This document shows, piece by piece, positions 20,200 through 30,037 of a stretch of DNA of 64,000 nucleotides. Source of the stretch: Daphnia carinata (taxonomy: Eukaryota > Arthropoda > Branchiopoda > Diplostraca > Daphniidae). How positions within the stretch are numbered: position 1 is the stretch's first letter; each line of letters opens with the position of its first letter. The position numbers and the translations under genes were made by a program. The stretch spans positions 8,316,463 through 8,380,462 of the forward strand of contig NC_081338.1 in assembly GCF_022539665.2 (NCBI RefSeq), written 5' to 3'. The notes under the pieces were generated by a model, which was given only the letters and a program-made list of their open reading frames with translations, searched no databases and had not been told where the DNA came from.

Positions 20200-21890
20200 T
20201 GGATTTTGCCAACAATCTCTTCGGGGCATTAATTGGAATTTCTGTCTGAACCCATCCAAAGCTCTATTCCCCTAAATTCAGTAGCAAATTTGTCTCAATG
20301 GGAGTTATGTAACTTAGAGGTGAATCCCTCTTTAATAACGTGGAAATCGTACAACAAACAATCCGGGCTTTGGTAGTGGGCTGTTTTTAATTCCAAAGAA
20401 AATGTGGGGGGGGGGCTTTCGTCTTATCATTAACTTAAGAGGATTAAAAAAATTTCTAATTTCGCGGCATTTTAAGATGGAAGGGATTGATACACTACGT
20501 CACATTGTCAGAAAAGGGGACTGGTTTACAAAACTTGACCTTAAGGATGCGTACTTAACCGTTCCCATTCATTCAGATTTCAGAAAATTTTTGTGTTTTA
20601 AATTGGAAGAAAAGTTTTTTGAATTTATTAGTATGCCTTTCGGATTGGCCTGCGCACCCCGAGCCTTTACAAAGTTGCTAAAACCCGTTGTAGCATTTCT
20701 TAGACGGGCGGGAATTAGAGTAGTCATATACTTAGACGACACTTTGATACTGAATTCGTCAGAGAAAATGGCATGGGAAGGAGTAAAGACAGTAAGGGCA
20801 TTGTTGGAATCCCTGGGTTTTGTAATAAGTGGGAAGAAATCTATAGAAGAGAGCTGTCAATCTATAGAGTACATAGGTTACATCATTCGTTCCATACCTA
20901 TGTCATTCTCACTCACATAAGAGAAAGTTGAGGACATATGAGGTCTATGTAAGAAGGCTCGTAGGTCAGGGCAATTCTCATTAAGGGAAATCGCAACTCT
21001 GCTTGGTAATTTTAACTAGGCAACGCCAGCTGTTTGTTTCGCCCAAGCCCACTACAGAAATATCCAGGCACTACAATTGGAATTGCCAAGGGAAACCTAA
21101 ATTGCCAGGTATCCCTTACTCCGGAAGCTAAAGAGGACTTGGGTTGGTGGTATCGGCATGCAAACTTTTTGACGGAAAACCAATATCACAGGCCAGCCTC
21201 TCCCTTACCATTTTTTTCGATGCATCCAAGTCTGGATGGAGGGCGGTGTGGGAGAATGTTAAAACGGGCGGCCCTTGGACTATGAGGGAAAGTGAATATC
21301 ACATAAACGAGTCGGACTTTTTGGCCGCACTGAAAGGCTTAGAATGCTTTACGTCATCAAGCCGAGCAACAGAGGTGGAATTGAGGTTGGGTCATACTTC
21401 AGCGGTTAGCTACATAACCGGTTGGGAGGCTGCAATTCGGCCGCATTATGCTCCGTATTAATGCGCATCGCCACTTGGTGTGTATCAAGAAAACTTGAAG
21501 TACACGCAACCATTGTGCCCGGCACAGCTAATGATTTGGCCGATAGAATCCAGGAGACTGTTGGCGGAGACTGGAAGCTGTCAACAATGGCATTCCAATC
21601 GATTCCCTCAGTTTGGGACATGGAGGTCCATCTGTTTGCCAGCGATTGGAACCACCAGCAAGTCACGTTTGTGAGTTGGTTTCCTCAACCGAATGCCTGG
21701 AAGACAGACGCATTCTCGATGAACTCGCGGGCCTAAAAGGATATGCCTTCCTACCGTTAGGTCTGATCCCGATGTGCATTTCGAAGATAATCAAGAGCCA
21801 AGCTTCAGTGGTGCTTTGACTACCCCCGTATTGGCAAAAAGAGGCCTGGTTCCTAGCCTGCTGAGGCTGGTAACAGACATCCAGAGACTT
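20200..21890 (+). pseudogene. DIRS-type retrotransposon fragment (RT, RNase H, methyltransferase start)
   Basis: Frame 20402-20920 has PKKCGGGF-like sequence leading into RLIINLRGLKKFL, then LDLKDAYLTVPIHSDFR (motif A), MPFGLACAPRAFTKLLKPVV and VVIYLDDTLIL (catalytic YLDD), the RT of DIRS/PAT elements. Frame 21144-21461 holds an RNase H (FFDASKSGWRAVWENVKTGG). Frame 21422-21736 continues with DLFASDWNHQQVTFVSWFPQ, which precedes the methyltransferase-like domain in DIRS polymerases. A frameshift and stops lie at about 20930-21140. The tyrosine recombinase is absent. It is the same superfamily as the element at 58-63 kb but on the opposite strand and clearly diverged. Confidence 0.87.
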
Positions 21891-21991
21891 TGAAGCCCGA
21901 CATATAGATGTTGCATTTAACCGTTGGAAAGTCATCCTTAACAAAGGACGACTTGATACGGCTAGTTTGTGGAGACTCTCCGGAATTGCTT

Positions 21992-22312
21992 CCAGACGGT
22001 TGCCGACGGATGTTTTTAATTTTTGGCAAAAAAGAAACTGAAAATTTGAGAAGTCTGGAGAAAGGCACATTGTCTGAATCGTCACCTTTTCCCAACCTCT
22101 GTTTGCATTTTAAAATCGCCTGTGGCCAATAAGTTTTTCTCACATTTCCTGTAGAAATACGACAACGAAAATTGGAATAAAAAGTGAGGTTGGGAAAAGG
22201 TGACGATTCAGACAATGTGTGCCTTTCTCCAGACTTCTCAAATTTTCGTTTTTTTATTTTGCTCGAAGCAAAATTACAGAAACATCGGAAATCGGCAAAC
22301 CGTCTGGAATTT
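21992..22312. repeat. Long foldback (inverted) repeat
   Basis: The core arms are 22040-22099 and 22186-22247. They are reverse complements apart from a two-base CA insertion in the right arm. Weaker complementarity extends outward, with CCAGACGGTT(T)GCC at the left edge and its complement at about 22300-22312, giving arms of roughly 110-120 bp around an 86-bp loop. A transcript would form a long hairpin. It directly follows the DIRS fragment, so it could be a foldback or MITE-like element, or remains of a DIRS internal complementary region. Confidence 0.85.
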
Positions 22313-22599
22313 TGCCACGTAAAACAAACAAACAAAAAAACGCATGCTTTTTTTGTTTACATGTTGCAAAAAAATTGAATGCCATCTAGCGCTAGTAATA
22401 TATTATTTTATTTTGAAGACCGGGGGTGCCTCTTTTTTCTGGAGGATACTGTACATAAGACGCGGTGAAATTCATAAATAAGGCGTGTTTTGCTGCCTTC
22501 TGCACATCTAGATGTCCAGCAGAAAAGGAGCCTGTGTGGGCATCTTTACCAGTCGTCCACGTAATAAGTTTAAGTGGTGAATTGACCACTTTAGACCGT

Positions 22600-23253
22600 C
22601 TAATAATATAATTTTAAAATATGTGGATGTGGCTGGTATCGAACTCGGGTCTCCAGTATCACAGTCGTACGCTCTTTCCACTTGACCATACTACACTTAC
22701 AAACTCACAATTTTCACAATACAGTTAGAAACATAGTAAAATACTTAAGTTTTTTTTTCGACAACAGGTCACAAAAAAAATTTTAAACATAAAGTTAAAG
22801 TCGAAATTAAGTTAGACCTTCGATCCTTTAAATGTAATTATAAATTAGGCTAATTTTTTAGATTTTTTGAAACTTAATCATGGTTTGTAAATATTTTAAG
22901 AAAATGAATTATTTGAGGTAATAGTCCTATAATAACTAATGCTTGTTTTGATCATTTTTGTGCTAAATAAAATATATTTTTCTAACTCCCTCGTTTCATG
23001 AAATTTACATATCAATTTACTTACTATTTTAGTTGCAAAGAATAAAATTTGAACATTCTACGTTTTGAATTATGTATGTCAAAACTGGCAACACAGGATT
23101 TGGCCAAAATGTGGATCTAAAGAAGTTGTAAAGATGTTGTGATTTTCCTAGACAACAACGGTCGCTGAAGCTACATCTATTAGCGCGCCTATATCGGTCC
23201 TGTTCTGGTTGTCCTAGTGACGGATTTAGGATGCTTCTGGCTTACAATTGTTG
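22600..23253 (-). repeat. Dispersed repeat with tRNA-like module, copy 1
   Basis: Read on the minus strand, this region shares blocks with the element at 31899-32804: the TGTTGTCTGGG terminus (about 23253 here, CCCAGACAACA at 31899), an AAACAAGCATTAGTTAT block (22938-22955 here), an AATTTCGACT-type block, and the tRNA-like sequence (22629-22695). Spacing between blocks is similar in both copies. The left end is not recognisable, so this copy may be truncated or rearranged. Confidence 0.65.
22629..22695 (-). pseudogene. tRNA-like module (GTG anticodon position)
   Basis: The minus strand reads TATGGTCAAGTGGAAAGAGC (A-box-like D arm), then ACTGTGATA (GTG in the anticodon position) and GAGTTCGATACC (B box). 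The acceptor stem does not pair well. The same module sits in the repeat at 32494-32563. It is most likely a tRNA-derived promoter or SINE-like head rather than a functional tRNA-His. Confidence 0.55.
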
Positions 23254-23416
23254 TCTGGGATAGAGTGGTAGATAACTCCCCTAACGTCACTGTATAAGTG
23301 TTCTAACTCTAACATAGAGTAATCAACGCCATCTGTTTGTCATTTATTTACGTTTGGTGAAACTCCAACACGATTCTCGGAGAGAGGTGAATTCCGAGCT
23401 CCCGAACGAAGCTGCG

Positions 23417-23593
23417 ACGGACAATTGGAATTGTCTCTAACTGGAAATAAAAAGGCCTGAGTTTGGAAAAGGTGGGCGTATACCCTCGTTAAAATTTTTT
23501 GTTAGCCCTGCTGAAAAGTAGCTAGTACATCAAGGTCAACACCACCCCAGTTAATGTCTTCATTTCCATTTAAAGACAATCCCAATTGTCCGT
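23417..23593. repeat. Imperfect inverted repeat, DIRS-end-like
   Basis: Arms of 32 bp (23417-23448 and 23562-23593), starting ACGGACAATTG from each outer end, with about four mismatches and a 113-bp spacer. Just outside the right arm is a GCGAGCTACGCTCGC hairpin between AT-rich sequences, similar in style to the hairpin at the end of the DIRS element at 58269. It may be the worn terminus of a DIRS element. Confidence 0.65.
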
Positions 23594-23624
23594 CGCGAGC
23601 TACGCTCGCTATATCAATTTGCAA

Positions 23625-23765
23625 TTCTTGTGCTAGCCGTCCCTTCAATAACGTATTTCCTGCGGCCAAGAGAGGCTTTGTTGAAAAACTTGCCAGGACA
23701 AATCAAGCATTTTCAGCTCTGGCTTGTTGTAGCTGTAATTTTATGGACGCTAAAGTTTGATATGT
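23625..23765 (+). repeat. Array-unit spacer fragment before tRNA-Pro
   Basis: Matches the last part of the array spacer (AGCCGTCCCTTCAATAACG and TTGCCAGGACAAATCAAGCA). It has an internal deletion of the stretch that carries CATACTGTATGATGCAGGCC in other copies. Confidence 0.85.
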
Positions 23766-23836
23766 TGCTCATTGGCCTAGTAGTATGATTCTCGCTTAGG
23801 TGCGAAAGGTTCCGGGTTCAGTTCCCGAATGAACCC
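23766..23836 (+). pseudogene. tRNA-Pro pseudogene
   Basis: Near full-length match to tRNA-Pro(AGG) at 63216. It has lost one G in the anticodon loop (CTTAGGTGCG for CTTAGGGTGCG) and has substitutions in the acceptor and T stems. Confidence 0.85.
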
Positions 23837-23865
23837 ATATTAAGTGTGATAGTTGTTGAACACAC

Positions 23866-23938
23866 AGGGATGGAACTCAGATGGTAGAGCGTTCGCTTAG
23901 CATGCGAGAAGTAGGGTGATCGATGCCCAGGATCTCCA
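23866..23938 (+). pseudogene. tRNA-Ala(AGC) pseudogene
   Basis: Full-length match with the AGC anticodon kept. The D-arm entry is changed (TGGAACTCAG for TGTAGCTCAG, altering the A box), and the T-arm is changed (GTGATCGATGCCC). Probably not transcribed or folded normally. Confidence 0.8.
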
Positions 23939-24100
23939 GCACCTTCATACATGTTTTAAACGAATATTTCCTAAAGTAGTTAGTCGAATGTTGTACGGCA
24001 TAGATTATAGGCGTTTTAAAAGTTGATGCTTTTTCTGACAAAAGGGATCATTTCGATTTTTTCAAAAAAGGACACTATATACTACTCATAGATTGGTGAT

Positions 24101-24159
24101 GTTCCTGCATACTGGAATCGAATCTCCAAGCCTCCGGGTGAAAACCGGGTCCCTAGCCA
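24101..24159 (-). pseudogene. tRNA-Glu, 3' part, split by an R2-like LINE
   Basis: The 3' part of a mutated tRNA-Glu on the minus strand. It ends CCCTAGCCA at 24159, where LINE sequence begins. The same CCTAGCCA restarts at 29641 with the rest of the gene, so the 8 bp look like a target-site duplication. Confidence 0.8.
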
Positions 24160-24289
24160 GGTCTGCTGTTGGACGGCCGAGCAGGACAGACGTCCAGACG
24201 TTCTCTCCCAATACCAGGGGAGACCTCCGGTGCCTCCTGGAGGACATTTATTCGGGAAATCGGTTGGATTTTGTCGCAGCAAAGAATCC

Positions 24290-24545
24290 GTCCGCATTTC
24301 TCACGACAGCAGGTGTTCTGCTGTGTGACGCCCTAGTGCTCCTATTTTTAACCCGGCTTCAGAGACCTCGTCAGGGCCAACATAAACCCTTGATTTTTAT
24401 ATTTGGATCGCTCGTCAAACCACGGCATATGCCGACGACATTGCCGTGGTCACAAATTCTCCTGGACGAGCTCCAAAATATTGACATTTTATCCCCTTAT
24501 CCTCGTGGACAGTTCTATCGGAGGTTAGTGGCAGAGTGAATACAC
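24290..24545 (+). pseudogene. LINE reverse transcriptase fragment (YADD region)
   Basis: One frame around 24311 has GVLLCDALVLLFL, a worn version of the GVLQGDALSPLLF motif. About 25 codons on, another frame gives TTAYADDIAVVTN, the catalytic YADD box. The upstream RT fingers are missing because the element is truncated at 24160. After 24540 no further domain is readable before the Gypsy fragment. Confidence 0.75.
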
Positions 24546-24669
24546 TGAGTGCAGTTCGCCGGAGCAACAACTTAGAGAATTACCACAGTGCCTGTCACAA
24601 TTGATAGTGAAGCATGTTGTAAGGACTACTATGAACTTAAAGGTGTCGTGTTATTGCCAGTTCGTATAT

Positions 24670-26231
24670 TGTTCATGCTGTTCCCCCCTCCGCCCCCCCC
24701 CCAATGACGGTCTGCCCCCAAGTTTCGTTTTTTATTACCTTCTTCCGCACAACGGGGGTGTGAACGACAGGACGTAAACTGTGCTGACCTCGCTTCTCGT
24801 GTGACACTTCTTTATTTCTTTATGACCCCACGCCAAACGTTAGCATCCCACGCCAACTTAGCGTCCAAGCTTGAAGTGGTATAAAACCCACGCCTGAGCT
24901 GTGCCTTTTTTTTAGTCATTTTGCAACCTGCCATTCGGGTAGTTTTAATACCCAGCAAAGACCACGATCCGGACTCACACCGCCCTCCATTCTTCCAATG
25001 CCTCGCCACCGCACCTCTCGACACCGCCTCCCCAGAGCCATGGCTCCCGCGCAAAGTATTAACTCGTGTTCACCCTTCTTATCTTTCCTAAACAGTTGTT
25101 CTCTTCATATCCGGGCAGCCGACGTGACTGTCTGACGGATCACAACCAATATAACTATGTACCACCCACAAAGTACCAGAATATTAGTCTAAGCAACTAA
25201 CCTGACAGTCGTCAGTCATTCGTGTGCGCAGTGATCCCTCAGTTGCGTCAGACGTCACTGGGTCTCGATTATTACAATGTCGAACCCCTTGAGAGCTTCT
25301 TACTTTTGATCCCGGGTTGGTCAATCTTATTTTCCTTAATTTTGTTCATCACTCCGCGCCATTTCAAGCATACCAATCATCAGTACACCGCCTTGGAATT
25401 TTTTTTTTTTTTCTTTTTTCTGCAATTGGGACCAATAGTAACCATCAAAGTGAGAGCTTCTTTTTGATTTTGGATGGTTTTTTTTATTTTTTCGTAGCTA
25501 CTTTATTTTCCTTTATTTTTTTTTAGTATTAACATTTTCAATTATGCTTTGTCCCCTCATCCTTGAGAGACAAGTCTATTTGAGTTTCCCAGTATTTTTT
25601 TTTTCTCTATTTCGTTGCCATTGCAAGTATATTAGGGGAATTAACGGATTTGATAAGCAAGAGCTAGAGGCCAAGATAGATATTCTCGTTTCAACGTTTC
25701 TGTTCCGTTGGATTTTAACCAAATCATCAGAAAACGCTCTTCATCGCACATAGTTCCTTGCTTCATTACCGAATTTCGATTTCCGATACAATTGATAATA
25801 GACCGGACGAAGCTGTGAAGAAAATTAGTGATAACTATAACGGATCGTTACATCTCACCTCTCGATCGAACTCACCTCAAGAGAGTGCAACGTTGGGATA
25901 ATACGAATTGGTAAGTAGGCAATCAGGAAGATACCCTACGTGCGGCCGTGCGCCAAGTAGACGTTTCATCCAGAATAATATGTCCAGTCTGAACTGTCGG
26001 AAATAAAAGTAGTGAACCAAGTGCCGCCGACAAAATCAAGAGACATAGTGACACCGCGGAAAAATAGGAAGTACTTGACAATAGTAATAACTTTAACGTG
26101 GTAGCGATCACGCGTGACAGTTCGACAGTAACCTCAGAAGAAACTAGTGAATTGAGGTCGCAACAGCCAACGAGGCACGAAATCCGACACCGGTACAACT
26201 TCGTTCGAATTACCACACGTGACCCAGCAAC
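24670..26231. other. Non-coding 5' region of the Gypsy fragment
   Basis: It contains a C-rich run near 24690-24712, a TATAAAA at 24880-24886 that could be an LTR promoter, T-rich tracts at 25398-25530, and a purine- and A-rich leader before the gag ATG. No second copy of any part is present to prove an LTR. No gene is visible. Confidence 0.4.
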
Positions 26232-27180
26232 ATGGCGGTAAGCGTTCAAAAATTCAAAGCACCGCCGATTTTTTCGGCAAAACCGCAAGAAGTCTTGGAC
26301 ACGTTAGAACGTTTTGAGCTAGTGGCAGTTTACAATGGATGGTCAAATGCAGACCAAACCCGGAATTTTGTGATGCATTTGGAAGGGGCAGCCAGAAAAT
26401 GGTTTATGGTACATCCCCACCCTAATCACTGGGATGATCTTGCGTCCCGCCCTAACCCGGAAGACCCAACGCTGCCCAATCTACCAGCACCATCGTGGTT
26501 GACATCTCAGTTCATAGCGGCCTTTCGACAGGCCAACTTTGCACTGATTCAAGAAAATAAGCTGCGTCAACGGATGCAAGGCGTGGAAGAAGATCTGGTG
26601 CCGTACTTCTACGACATGATTAACATGTGTAGGTTGGTGAATACGACAATGTCTCAGGAACACCAATTGGAACATCTATACCGCGGTTTAAAACCATCCT
26701 TGCTACAAAACCTACCCGCATCAACCGGTATCCACGGCTGACTTTCTAGAGCTTGTGAAGCTACACGCAGAGGGTGCGTTCCAGGCGAATCAGAAAGTCT
26801 GAGTGCAATCATTGATGGCGCTATCAAAGGATCCGGAAGATGCACAGACAATCAAGAATATAACCCCACCGACAATAACAACGGAAATCACGAGTGTGCT
26901 TCAACAATTAAACGAGACGGTTAAACAGCTACAGTTATCGACAGGACCGGCCTTCCAAATGGCTGAAACGGTCCAAGGCAAAAACAATAGTAATGGATTC
27001 AGCAGGAATGGAAGAACTACGGAAGGAAGGCATGTGTGCCGTTTCTGTTCAAAAGTAGGTCACTTGAATTATCGATGCTTTCAAAACCCAGCGTCAACGT
27101 TATACAAAGGTCCAAGTCAAACCCAGAATAGACAACAGGACGGACAACAATATTCCAGGTGAGTACAGTTCCAACAGCCA
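26232..27180 (+). pseudogene. Gypsy Gag (capsid and zinc knuckle), interrupted
   Basis: Frame 26232-26741 starts at ATG (MAVSVQKFKAPPIF) and carries the retrotransposon Gag capsid signature: LERFELVAVYNGWS, FVMHLEGAARKWF, then FIAAFRQANFALIQENKLRQ. It loses frame at about 26735. Frame 26803-27162 resumes with a CCHC zinc knuckle, CRFCSKVGHLNYRC (near 27036-27077), which would bind element RNA. It is broken by at least one frameshift and stop. A CAGGTGAGT at about 27158 resembles a splice donor, but its use is unknown. Confidence 0.82.
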
Positions 27181-27294
27181 GAAAAATCGTGGGCAGTGAA
27201 TAGTGTTGCAGTACAACAAAATACGGAAAAAGCATAGAAGCGGGAACAACATCTTTACGTTAACAACATCAAGATACCCATTAAAACGAATCAT

Positions 27295-27540
27295 ATGACA
27301 ATACAAACGGCACAATCAAGGTTAACTCAACCACCACGAAGCGGTGAGCAATGGAACGAGACTAAGAAACAAGAATCTTGCAAGGACACGCGTATACTGT
27401 TGTCGGATATATCTCTTTTGATCAAAGAACTAGTTTTGTATGGAAATATCACGACGATAGCGGTGGTGGACACTGGCGCAGCGGTCCATGTTATATCTCC
27501 GGGATTATTTAAACGCCCACACTACCTTAGGACTGAGTGA
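27295..27540 (+). pseudogene. Gypsy aspartic protease fragment
   Basis: The frame contains IAVVDTGAAVHVISPGLF, the retropepsin active-site motif D-T-G-A with the expected hydrophobic lead-in. The domain ends early at a stop at 27538. The following 160 bp hold no recognisable pol sequence, so RT and integrase are deleted. Confidence 0.78.
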
Positions 27541-27706
27541 CATGGGCCGGACATAGTGCTAACAAATGGATCCAAAGTAACACCATTAGGAGCAACCGAA
27601 ATAATCATAACTCTATAACAGCAAGACAGTCCAAGGAATGGAGAGGAATTGAGAGGAAGAAGAAGCGCCAAGGCAGAAAACTATAATCATTCAAGCTAAT
27701 TATCCC

Positions 27707-28310
27707 ATGGAACAAACATCAGAAAGAAAGGGAAATAACCATGAAAAAGGCCATATGCGTTCAGTACGAAATCTTCGTAAACCCAATTTTTTTAGGACAG
27801 GATTACTCCATCTACCAACTATCATGTTAGTCGGATGTATATACAGTACCTCAGCCATGGTATTCAGGGGCACCGTAATATTCAAGGAACAACCGGGAAT
27901 TGCGATAAGTGAGTCATCATGGACGGTGACAAAAGACGTGATTTTACAAGATGCAGAGGAAGCCATCACAGTGGTAGAGAAACACCTAGACGAATTGTCG
28001 CTACTAGCGGCCAAACATAGAAAGGATGGGGAAATATTTGAAAATAAAGATAGACACGCGGCATGAACGAACACTAGGAGTTTTATGACAGCAAGTAAAA
28101 TAGAGAACAAGGTGCTACTACTGAGCAGAACCTTAAACATATCCAAAACGAGAATAACAACATGCGCAATGACCGTTGCAGGGTCGGGTCGGGCAAAAAG
28201 AGGAGTGATAGATTTAGGTGGCACGGCATTCAAATGGTTATTTGGTGTAACCACACAGGAAGCTTAGCAGAACTAAATAAGAAAATTGAAACAACGGGAA
28301 GCCAGAATCA
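27707..28310 (+). pseudogene. F-type envelope-like protein fragment
   Basis: Frame 27707-28066 and, after a frameshift, 28085-28267 read as part of an env protein related to the baculovirus F/Gypsy env group. An extracellular segment is followed by a basic RAKR cleavage-like site and then RGVIDLGGTAFKWLFGV, which fits the hydrophobic fusion-peptide start of that family. In this family the protein is a membrane glycoprotein. Here the C-terminal part, including any membrane anchor, is gone, and two frames plus stops break it. Identification is by motif and position after gag and protease. Confidence 0.7.
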
Positions 28311-28374
28311 ATAAATAGTTCATGTGCTGGATCAACACGCATCAATCATAAAAGGGACTCTACAATGCGGATCG

Positions 28375-29420
28375 TCGGGTTGGGGGCCTAGAAACATGCC
28401 GCCTCACGGATGATGCCGATATCTGGACCATCGCCAGATTTGCTCAACTCCTCACTTGTAGAGGTCCTACAGTGAGGAACGTTTACCGAGAGCAGCTCCA
28501 CGACACCATCCGGCGAGAGTTCAGAACGGAGCATCCAGGAGTGTTACCAGTTGGAGAGTATCTTTCAGGATCTGTGGATGGGGGGCTCTAACGGCTGAGG
28601 TACGCGGTAACCTTACCGGTAACCTCCCGGGACACTAGCCAATCAAGCTGCCAAACGACAAGGAGTGCGGATTGATGTATCTGGCGACGAAAATTTAAGT
28701 ATGGTCGCCGATGACGTCTCCGTAAGCCCAGTTAAGGCAGTCCGTGGAAAGTAGCACGGCAGCGCTATACCAGGAACCTGCTGACTTACAAGAGCCACCA
28801 GGAAGTTGTTTCCACCAGCCTCTCCCTGGAAAGTTCGTCAAAAGACATGGCTCGCCTGGTATCGTGCCGAACGCCTCTCTCCTTTCGCGACTGGAGATAC
28901 TTTCACAGGGCCCGTCTCGACATCATTCCACTTCGGCGGAATTCATGGTTTTGCTCTCAAGAGCAAGATATGAGTTGCGGACGATGTGGGAGGGAAAACG
29001 AGACTGGGTTCCACGTACTGAATGATTGTGAAGGTCTCTAATTAGCCACCAAGCGGCACAATACCATACAAGATCTTCTGGAAATACTGCTGGTCAAGAA
29101 GGGCCACGATGTCACTGTTAACAAAGCCATCCCCGGGCAACGTTTAAGACCTGATGTTGAATTTCAACTATCTGGTTCCCGGGTGATGGTTGACGTCATG
29201 GTCTGCTATGACCAACCAGGGAGTATGGGCAATGCCTACCAACGAAAGCTTGAAAAATATTCCTCGCTTGGTAGGGTTCTTCCCATGGTAGTCGGGTCCC
29301 TTGGATCGTGGTATCCCAGGAACGATGACATCCGCTCGGTACTTGGAATCGACGGACGTTCCTGGGGTACATTTCGATTCAAGGTCCGATTAGCAGGAAT
29401 CCAGGGAAATGGTGTGTGAA
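28375..29420 (+). pseudogene. R2-like LINE C-terminus: zinc motif and restriction-like endonuclease
   Basis: Frames 28744-29041 give FRDWRYFHRARLDIIPLRR and CGRCGRENETGFHVLNDC, the CCHC motif that follows RT in R2/NeSL-type LINEs. From about 29143 a frame continues RLRPDVEFQLSGSRVMVDVM, with D and E/K residues spaced as in the PD-(D/E)XK restriction-like endonuclease, then AYQRKLEKYSSLGRVL. This nuclease nicks target DNA to prime reverse transcription. There are several stops, so the copy is dead. The same region recurs at 40691-41003. Confidence 0.8.
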
Positions 29421-29640
29421 TCTATGGAAATGGTGTGTGCCCACTTACACTACGGTGCACCAAATCCCGAAAACGAAGAAAACCCCTTCTCCACGCAGAT
29501 ACCTCTTACCGTAGATTAGGAAATCCTTTTTAAAAAACTATTCCTGTTTTAGCGTATTTTGAATTTCTTCTTTTATTTTTATTTATTTGAATTTCACTCA
29601 CAAACATATAAGTTTATTCTCAACCGAAACCCTCCAAAAA
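29421..29640 (+). other. 3' untranslated end of the R2-like LINE
   Basis: AT-rich, no reading frame. It ends CCAAAAA directly before the tRNA-Glu remainder. Confidence 0.5.
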
Positions 29641-29664
29641 CCTAGCCACTAGACCATATGGGAT
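29641..29664 (-). pseudogene. tRNA-Glu, 5' part after LINE
   Basis: CCTAGCCACTAGACCATATG and the next bases complete the tRNA-Glu interrupted at 24159. The first eight bases repeat the left flank and form the presumed target duplication. Confidence 0.8.
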
Positions 29665-29680
29665 GTTGTCACCACTTGGT

Positions 29681-29754
29681 TGCCGAAACCTAAGATCGAA
29701 CCAGGGACCTTAAGATCTTCAGTTTAACGCTCTCCCAACAGAGCTCTTTCGGCA
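29681..29754 (-). pseudogene. tRNA-Phe(GAA) copy, mutated
   Basis: Full length with the GAA anticodon kept. The T-stem (CTAAGATCGAACC) and the acceptor and D arms have substitutions that unpair stems, compared with 63694-63766. Likely a pseudogene. Confidence 0.78.
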
Positions 29755-29759
29755 CACAA

Positions 29760-30037
29760 CCATATCTTCCAAGTCTTGTGGATTGCAGCACATGAAAATG
29801 TTCTTGTCACAGAAATTACAATAGCCATGGTTTCGGCTGAGTTCACGATCGTCCAGACATGAACCCTGCCTTACGAGGGACAGAGGATTGTCGTTCTAAG
29901 TTAGCTGACGTTTAAATGGAGGTGGCTCATTGGACGAGTCGTGTCATTCTCGCGGAGATGTTTTTTTCTGGAGTTCTCTGTTTCTCGCTTGTTGTTTTTG
30001 CATCCTTTCTTTTTTCTTTTCGGTCGTTTCCCACCGT
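29760..30037 (+). repeat. Array-unit spacer, cut by BEL-B
   Basis: Array spacer sequence runs from the tRNA-Phe relic up to CGGTCGTTTCCCACCGT, then the BEL-B LTR starts. Intact copies continue with AGAATATCTGACATTC (for example near 63020), so BEL-B inserted within the spacer. Confidence 0.85.

Larger units (their letters stand above)
24670..28370 (+). mobile_element. Gypsy-family (errantivirus-like) fragment nested in the LINE
   Basis: It codes Gag (26232-27180), a protease piece (27295-27540) and an F-type envelope remnant (27707-28300) on +. No RT, RNase H or integrase lies between protease and env, where only about 170 bp remain, so pol has been deleted. No LTR pair can be aligned. The long non-coding 5' part may include a 5' LTR. 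Gag plus protease plus F-type env on one strand points to an env-bearing Gypsy lineage. Confidence 0.65.
24160..29640 (+). mobile_element. R2-like LINE in tRNA-Glu, itself split by a Gypsy fragment
   Basis: The outer element is a 5'-truncated non-LTR retrotransposon on +. RT motifs lie at 24311-24470 and the zinc-binding plus restriction-like endonuclease part at about 28375-29420. The two halves are in the right order and orientation for one element. CCTAGCCA flanks it on both sides within tRNA-Glu. Between the halves sits a Gypsy-family fragment (about 24670-28370). The 3' end (CCTCCAAAAA) has only a short A run. The boundaries of the inner insertion are approximate. Confidence 0.7.

Noticed and set aside
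24696-24712. C-rich run as a G-quadruplex regulatory element
   Set aside because: Only one or two C tracts without regular spacing.
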